Positions 59,786 through 64,000 of a DNA stretch of 64,000 bases are shown in pieces. Both the position numbers and the translations under genes were made by a program. The notes beneath the pieces are model-generated. The model saw only the letters and a program-made list of their open reading frames with translations. It did no database searches and had not been told where the DNA came from. This stretch comes from an uncultured Litoreibacter sp. (GTDB taxonomy: Bacteria; Pseudomonadota; Alphaproteobacteria; Rhodobacterales; Rhodobacteraceae), in the NCBI GenBank assembly GCA_947494435.1, contig CANLUY010000003.1, positions 1 through 64,000 of the forward strand, in the 5' to 3' direction. The number at the start of each line of letters is the position of its first letter. Position 1 is the stretch's first letter.

Positions 59786-62160
59786 TGTTGGAGCCTCCAA
59801 AAGTCAGGCCGATCCCGGTAATCGGAACCGACGAGTTTTTCACCAGCTTCCATCCCGCCAAGGATGGTTAGGTTGTCGCCAAGAGCGCTAAGGTCTGCGT
59901 CTACGACGACCGAGCCTTGGTCATCTCGAATGAGTGCCAAGCGAGAGTTTGTGCCTGTGCTGAGAAGGGTATCCAGCTCTTTTCCGTAGAGATTGAGCAT
60001 CTGATAGTCCGAGGCATTGGCACGAATGTTGGGGAGAAGAACCTGCGTCGGCACCGCCTCAACTATGGTTTTGCCGGTACGCGTCCGTTCAAGCTGGCTA
60101 GCATACTGCGTCATCATGACAGCCACGGTGTTCTGCTTTCGAGCTGTCACCAGCCATTGCGACAAGCGTTCAGCAAAATACTCGTTGTCGAGCGCCTTCC
60201 ATGCCTCATCAATGATGATGATTGTGGGGCGGCGGTCTTCGATCTTTCGCTCAATCCGGCGGAACAAATAGCTGAGAACAGCCATCCGTTCCTTGTCGCT
60301 TTCGCTGTCTAGGATTCCGGTCAGATCGAAGCCAACCAAATCCCCATCCAGCGAAAAGGTATCTTCCAGGCTATGGCCGAAAATCCAGCCGAAACGGCCT
60401 TTGTCAGCCCATTCAAGAACGCGCTGGTTCAAGTCACCGTCATCATCCATCGACATGAAGAGTGATGCGAAGTTCTGCCAATCCCGTAGGCCCGGATCGG
60501 TAGCCTGAGCATTTTGACGAACGCACTGAACGATCCTGTTGGTTTGTGCAGGTGTGAGCGGCTTGTCTTCGCGGTAAAGCAAGGAACCGAACCAGTCGGA
60601 GAGCCATGCGATCCCGCGCTTGTCCACTTCGGTCCACAGCGGATTGAGCCCTGTGGGCATCCCGCCTTGTATCGTGGTGTAGCTGCCTCCATTGGCCCGC
60701 ACGGCCATTTCCATACCCTGCCGATAGTCGAAGACGAAGACGCGGGCGTTCGCGCGGACCGCTTGTGTCATTAGGAAGGCTGAGAAAACCGACTTACCAG
60801 ACCCGGGACGGCCCATAATCAAGGTGTGGCCGCTGGTGGGTTCTTTCTCGGGCGATCCCGCCTCGTGATAAGAGAAGCGATAAGCGCTTCTTTCAGGGGT
60901 TGGGAACATAGAGATAATGCTTCCCCAAGGGACTTCTTGAGCCTGCTTTCCAAGTTGGGTCCGGTGAAACGGTGCAAAATCCGCGAAATTGACGTTCGTC
61001 ACGGTGCTGGCGCGTAACCTCTTGGGTTGATTGCCGGGATGCTGGCTGAAGTAATGTGTGTTTGCGCCCAACCGATCGCTGATCATTGTCACACCTTCGG
61101 AGGCTGCGGCGTTCACAATCTCAGCACCCAGAGTTTCGAGCCCTTCTAGGGTGTCCGAAAACACGGTGACGACCATATGGTGGTCACCCATGCTCGCCCG
61201 TTTTGAGGCCAAATCATCGGCAAGAAACGGTAGTTGTTCTCGCGCTGAGATTTCTGCGTCATCAGTGGCCTGTCGTCGCTTGGCCTCGCGTTTGATCCTC
61301 GCAATCGTCAGGTTTGTGTTCACTGGCGTGAATGAGTGCGTGACAATCATATCGACGGGCAGGTTCAAGCCATCGAACATCGTGCAGGAGGTGTTCTGTG
61401 GATAGTCTTTAACGCTGTAGCTTTTGCCGTAGCGTTTGCCAGCAACGCCCTCAGAAAGTTCAAAGTAGTCGCCGAAGAAGGTTGCCCGCGTATTTGCAAC
61501 AGAAGACGACATGAAACCGAATTTTGACGTGTGGTAGAGTGGCAGTTCTTGTCCGGTGTTCAGTGCACCGAGAAACCCCACCAACTCACCCTTTTCAGCG
61601 GAAAGCAGTGTTGGTTTCAGTTCTGCTAGCCCGGACATAAAGATCCCGACCGCTTGGTTGAGGCGGCTGACCCGCTTTGCAGTCTCCTCGCGCAACGTTT
61701 CAGGGGACGGCTTTCGCATGTACCGCATAAACGTCTTTGGCGGAGGGCGGTGGATTACTGTCAGCGTAAGAGTCTTGTCACGCAACCCGCTGTTTTCCAT
61801 CTTAGTCTGCCAGAGGGCGTCAACCTGCGATGCAAATGTGTGTCCTTCGATGGGTTCAAGGTCCACCTTGATCGCCTTGGAAACCTTGTGAACGTAGTAG
61901 CTGAACTCTTGGCCTAGCTGTGCAATCAGGCGTGCAAAAAGGGCGCGTGTGTTGTCGAGATAGTCGTCGTCGGTTGTGTAGCTGTTCACGCCTGTAATGC
62001 GGATGCATTGGAACAGCTCGTTGACACGCGTGCGCACCGTATGGTCGTCAACCAAGCTCACGTACGGCAACATGTGAGCCAGTTGCTTTTCGTGCTGGAA
62101 CCACTTTGGCATCAGTGTCCGCTCATCCAAATCATCACGGGGCATAACTGTCTCCGCCAT
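59782..62160 (-). CDS. virB4: VirB4-type ATPase
   Basis: A 792-residue ATPase. Walker A MGRPGSGKS is near residue 452, Walker B IIIIDEAWKAL near 651, and the N-terminal CagE/TrbE-like part carries YTTDDDYLDNTRALFARLIAQLGQEFSYYVHK. It energises pilus and channel assembly with VirB11. An alternative start at 62145 has a better-spaced GGAG; the longer one overlaps virB3 by 26 bp. Confidence 0.93.
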   Translation of the reverse strand: MAETVMPRDDLDERTLMPKWFQHEKQLAHMLPYVSLVDDHTVRTRVNELFQCIRITGVNSYTTDDDYLDNTRALFARLIAQLGQEFSYYVHKVSKAIKVDLEPIEGHTFASQVDALWQTKMENSGLRDKTLTLTVIHRPPPKTFMRYMRKPSPETLREETAKRVSRLNQAVGIFMSGLAELKPTLLSAEKGELVGFLGALNTGQELPLYHTSKFGFMSSSVANTRATFFGDYFELSEGVAGKRYGKSYSVKDYPQNTSCTMFDGLNLPVDMIVTHSFTPVNTNLTIARIKREAKRRQATDDAEISAREQLPFLADDLASKRASMGDHHMVVTVFSDTLEGLETLGAEIVNAAASEGVTMISDRLGANTHYFSQHPGNQPKRLRASTVTNVNFADFAPFHRTQLGKQAQEVPWGSIISMFPTPERSAYRFSYHEAGSPEKEPTSGHTLIMGRPGSGKSVFSAFLMTQAVRANARVFVFDYRQGMEMAVRANGGSYTTIQGGMPTGLNPLWTEVDKRGIAWLSDWFGSLLYREDKPLTPAQTNRIVQCVRQNAQATDPGLRDWQNFASLFMSMDDDGDLNQRVLEWADKGRFGWIFGHSLEDTFSLDGDLVGFDLTGILDSESDKERMAVLSYLFRRIERKIEDRRPTIIIIDEAWKALDNEYFAERLSQWLVTARKQNTVAVMMTQYASQLERTRTGKTIVEAVPTQVLLPNIRANASDYQMLNLYGKELDTLLSTGTNSRLALIRDDQGSVVVDADLSALGDNLTILGGMEAGEKLVGSDYRDRPDFWRLQQ

Positions 62161-62413
62161 GGATTTTTCTGTTTCGCGTGCCAGGTGTTTCTTGCAGGAC
62201 CGTCATTAGGACATCTATGAAACGGGGATCCCAGTCTGCTGCTTTCCACAGAACCGGATACAGAGCTGCGCCGATGCCAAGCACCGCAAAGCTCTGTACC
62301 CAGATAAACAATAGGGCCGTGCCGAACATCCAGACTACCGCGTACATGATTGGCAGCCCAAACAGCGTTGATGGTCGAACTAGACCTTGGAACAGAGTTG
62401 ATTTCTCAGCCAC
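62135..62413 (-). CDS. virB3: VirB3-type inner-membrane protein
   Basis: A 92-residue protein with one hydrophobic hairpin (MYAVVWMFGTALLFIWVQSFAVLGIGAALYPVLW), typical of VirB3. The start is GTG at 62413, 11 bp after virB2 with AAGGG ahead; the longer frame upstream overlaps virB2. It helps anchor VirB4. Confidence 0.85.
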   Translation of the reverse strand: MAEKSTLFQGLVRPSTLFGLPIMYAVVWMFGTALLFIWVQSFAVLGIGAALYPVLWKAADWDPRFIDVLMTVLQETPGTRNRKIHGGDSYAP

Positions 62414-62423
62414 GTCTGCGCCC

Positions 62424-62711
62424 TTATGCCCCGAAAACCGTCGCAACGATTGTTGGTGCTGCGGCAATGCCCATTAGTCCGGCCAACACCCAGATAGCTT
62501 GCCGAAGATCAATGATGTTGAACCACCAGCTTGCGAACACCCCCATCAAAGCGAGTGTTCCAAGGACAACCCCCAATGGGCCGGTCATCGCATCTACGAT
62601 CCCTTGAAAGAAGCTCACAAAGGGTGAGAGGTCGACCGACTGAGCCATTGCTGGCTCGGCTAAAACGACGAAGACCGTCAGTACAGAAATGAATAGTTGA
62701 ATTGGCCTCAT
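62424..62711 (-). CDS. virB2: VirB2-type major pilin
   Basis: A 95-residue prepilin. The signal peptide ends AMA near residue 23. Two hydrophobic helices follow (PLGVVLGTLALMGVFASWWF and AIWVLAGLMGIAAAPTIVATVF), the VirB2 fold. The start overlaps the upstream stop (ATGA). Confidence 0.9.
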   Translation of the reverse strand: MRPIQLFISVLTVFVVLAEPAMAQSVDLSPFVSFFQGIVDAMTGPLGVVLGTLALMGVFASWWFNIIDLRQAIWVLAGLMGIAAAPTIVATVFGA

Positions 62712-63484
62712 GAGTTTTCTCCTTCGAGCCTGTTGAATACGGCCAGCACCCGCTGGACGTGGTTTTGCGTTTCACGGTAGGGCGGGATGCCCCCGTACTG
62801 CCTGACGGCATCGGGGCCAGCGTTGTAAGCAGCCAATGCAAATCGCGCGTCGCCAAAGGTTGCCAATTGAGCGGCCAGATAACGTGCGGAGCCGTCAAGA
62901 TTTGCCCGCCAATCATAAGGGTCGACGCCAAGGTCATCGGCAGTTCCCGGCATGAGTTGACCAAGGCCAATCGCGCCAACATGCGAGCGCGCATTCGGGT
63001 TGTAGGCGCTTTCGATTTCTATGTTGGAACGGAACAGCAGCCGCCATTCCGTTACCGTGAGACCGGCTGCGCGCAAACCTTGGTGGCTCGCATATCGCAA
63101 AGCGGTCTCATCTATTGCGGCAAGAATGTCAGGGCGGGGAACGGCAACGCGTGGCGCAACAGCAGCTACGCGGAATGACCCGTCGCTTGGATCTTCAGTT
63201 GCGTTGGTGTCGGATGTGGCATCGGCTCCAAAAATGGCAACTGGGGCGTCCGAATTTCCTTGGCCGATACCGTCGTTGTAATTTCGCGCAAATCTCTCTT
63301 GGGATTGCGAGGCTGAGAGCGAGCCATCGCTTTCCATCGTGAAGACCATTTGTGCCGATGCAGCATTGGCTGCGAAAAGGAAGGCTAAGAGGCTAGTCTT
63401 CCGTAGAGATGTCTTCCGACTGAGACAGCGTGAAAGTCCAGCGCTGACCTTCGTAGACCGGGAATGCGATGACAGAGAAGCCAA
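62708..63484 (-). CDS. virB1: VirB1-type lytic transglycosylase
   Basis: The visible protein has an SLT domain: TEWRLLFRSNIEIESAYNPNARSHVGAIGLGQLMPGTA near 140-180 and YNAGPDAVRQYGGIPPYRETQNHV near 215-235. Before it lies a signal-peptide-like stretch (LLAFLFAANAASAQ). No ATG or GTG fits that signal. TTG at 63484 would give a long N-terminus, and ATG at 63349 would lose the signal. The start is therefore unresolved, perhaps an alternative start or a frameshift. Confidence 0.8.
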   Translation of the reverse strand: MASLSSHSRSTKVSAGLSRCLSRKTSLRKTSLLAFLFAANAASAQMVFTMESDGSLSASQSQERFARNYNDGIGQGNSDAPVAIFGADATSDTNATEDPSDGSFRVAAVAPRVAVPRPDILAAIDETALRYASHQGLRAAGLTVTEWRLLFRSNIEIESAYNPNARSHVGAIGLGQLMPGTADDLGVDPYDWRANLDGSARYLAAQLATFGDARFALAAYNAGPDAVRQYGGIPPYRETQNHVQRVLAVFNRLEGENS

Positions 63485-63755
63485 GGTCGATAAGGAACGA
63501 GACCAAACCGGTGACTGTCTTGAAGGTCCTGATTTGGATATGATCCCCGGCGGTTCTGGCGCGAGCGGTGACGAGTTGTTTTTCGACACCCTCGTCGTTG
63601 ACAGCACGAAGAACCCAGACGCCATGCCACACCGAATTTTTCCGGTAGGCATCCACCTTGCATACAACTTCGACGTGATATCCGGATTCAATAAGGTCTT
63701 TGAATCCTGCTTCTGTAACCACATTCGGCGCTTCTTTTGCTAAATCCATCGCCAT
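63393..63755 (-). CDS. Protein of unknown function at the head of the virB operon
   Basis: A 120-residue protein: LAKEAPNVVTEAGFKDLIESGYHVEVVCKVDAYRKNSVWHGVWVLRAVNDEGVEKQL and RWTFTLSQSED. It looks like a small alpha/beta protein. Start at 63755 is chosen because GGAAGAG is about 5 nt upstream; ATG codons at 63770 and 63749 are alternatives. It overlaps the TTG start of virB1. Function unknown. Confidence 0.6.
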   Translation of the reverse strand: MAMDLAKEAPNVVTEAGFKDLIESGYHVEVVCKVDAYRKNSVWHGVWVLRAVNDEGVEKQLVTARARTAGDHIQIRTFKTVTGLVSFLIDLGFSVIAFPVYEGQRWTFTLSQSEDISTED

Positions 63756-63813
63756 AGCGCGCTCTTCCATTAGTTGGGCGCACCGAGGCATTCGCTTCGA
63801 TGAGCCATAGTTA

Positions 63814-63855
63814 CAATAATACGGTTTTGTGTGCAAGATACGGTTTTGTCTTGCA
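63814..63855. promoter_or_regulatory. Divergent operator region at the virB operon head
   Basis: Two direct copies of ATACGGTTTTGT (63819-63830 and 63838-63849, 19-bp spacing) overlap an inverted TGCAAGA/TCTTGCA (63832-63838 and 63849-63855). The upper half is ACAATAATACGG, as in the 2874 palindrome. The region lies between the minus-strand virB genes and the plus-strand secreted-protein gene at 63927. Confidence 0.6.
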
Positions 63856-63926
63856 TATACCCTAAAACCCGACGACATTAATTCGCACGCAAGCGCGAAT
63901 TTCTCAAGCATTGAAGGCACAAAGCC

Positions 63927-64000
63927 ATGAAGGCATGTAAGTCAGCCGCTTTTCATACGTCTGTATTTTTGTTGATCTGTCTTTCCGGAACTGCAGCAGC
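63927..64000 (+). CDS. Start of a secreted-protein gene at the right edge
   Basis: An ATG at 63927 is followed by a signal-peptide-like start (MKACKSAAFHTSVFLLICLSGTAAA) that runs off the window after 24 codons. It lies 72 bp past the shared operator region. The mature protein is not visible, so no family can be given. Confidence 0.55.
   Translation, partial: MKACKSAAFHTSVFLLICLSGTAA

Noticed and set aside
1..64000. tRNA, rRNA, integrase or intact transposase genes
   Set aside because: No cloverleaf, rRNA segment, tyrosine or serine integrase or transposase motif was found by reading both strands.

Overview
The window looks like a large conjugative plasmid, or an integrated conjugative element, from a marine alphaproteobacterium of the Rhodobacteraceae (Roseobacter group). 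The evidence is a VirB/VirD4-type secretion system, a RepC-like and an iteron-type RepA initiator, many DUF736/DUF3768/ArdC-type plasmid genes, alphaproteobacterial LexA boxes (GAAC-N7-GAAC) and a four-hairpin anti-Shine-Dalgarno RNA array of the Rhodobacter cuckoo (CcsR) type. No rRNA, tRNA, CRISPR array or intact transposase was seen. All functions are read from sequence motifs and remembered family features; no database search was run.

Layout. 0-3.8 kb: a membrane protein and an alpha/beta hydrolase, then a secreted protein behind a near-perfect palindrome. 3.8-5.8 kb: three tandem minus-strand small-RNA units just upstream of a solitary repC. 6-8.2 kb: Sel1, unknown and leucine-rich-repeat genes. 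8.4-14.9 kb: a likely conflict island with an XRE-ASCH regulator, a PIN-GNAT protein and a P-loop kinase in one operon, a large P-loop ATPase and a HicB-like protein. 15-19.3 kb: small plasmid genes, DUF3768, a 36-residue protein and a ParB-like protein. 19.5-27.6 kb: metabolic cargo, with a LysE exporter and a purine/nucleoside cassette (nucleoside hydrolase, ABC importer, sulfatase, GntR regulator, divergent guanine deaminase). 27.8-31.8 kb: a restriction-modification operon preceded by an RHH gene and a LexA box. 32-33.4 kb: RepA with nine iterons.

33.5-43.9 kb: a plasmid accessory zone with DUF3800, DUF736, the cuckoo-type RNA array, a thermonuclease, an SOS-box-linked SRAP operon, a DUF4942 methyltransferase and the ArdC antirestriction protein. 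Many of these genes have repeated, hairpin-forming leaders. 44.3-51.8 kb: ParA/VirC1-like protein and partner, a GCGTG repeat array, MobC, a VirD2-type relaxase and the VirD4 coupling protein. 51.8-63.8 kb: the minus-strand virB operon (virB1-B11 equivalents), which includes a second lytic transglycosylase whose ends resemble VirB5. A new secreted-protein gene starts at the right edge.

The parts fit together as a self-transmissible replicon. Two replication modules and ParA/ParB-like genes would maintain it. The relaxosome, coupling protein and secretion channel would move it. ArdC, the DUF4942 methyltransferase and the SOS-linked genes could help it establish in a recipient, and the restriction-modification and PIN/ASCH genes could defend or stabilise it. 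A shared operator-like motif (AATACGG-TTGT) sits before four transfer-related or secreted-protein genes and may coordinate them.
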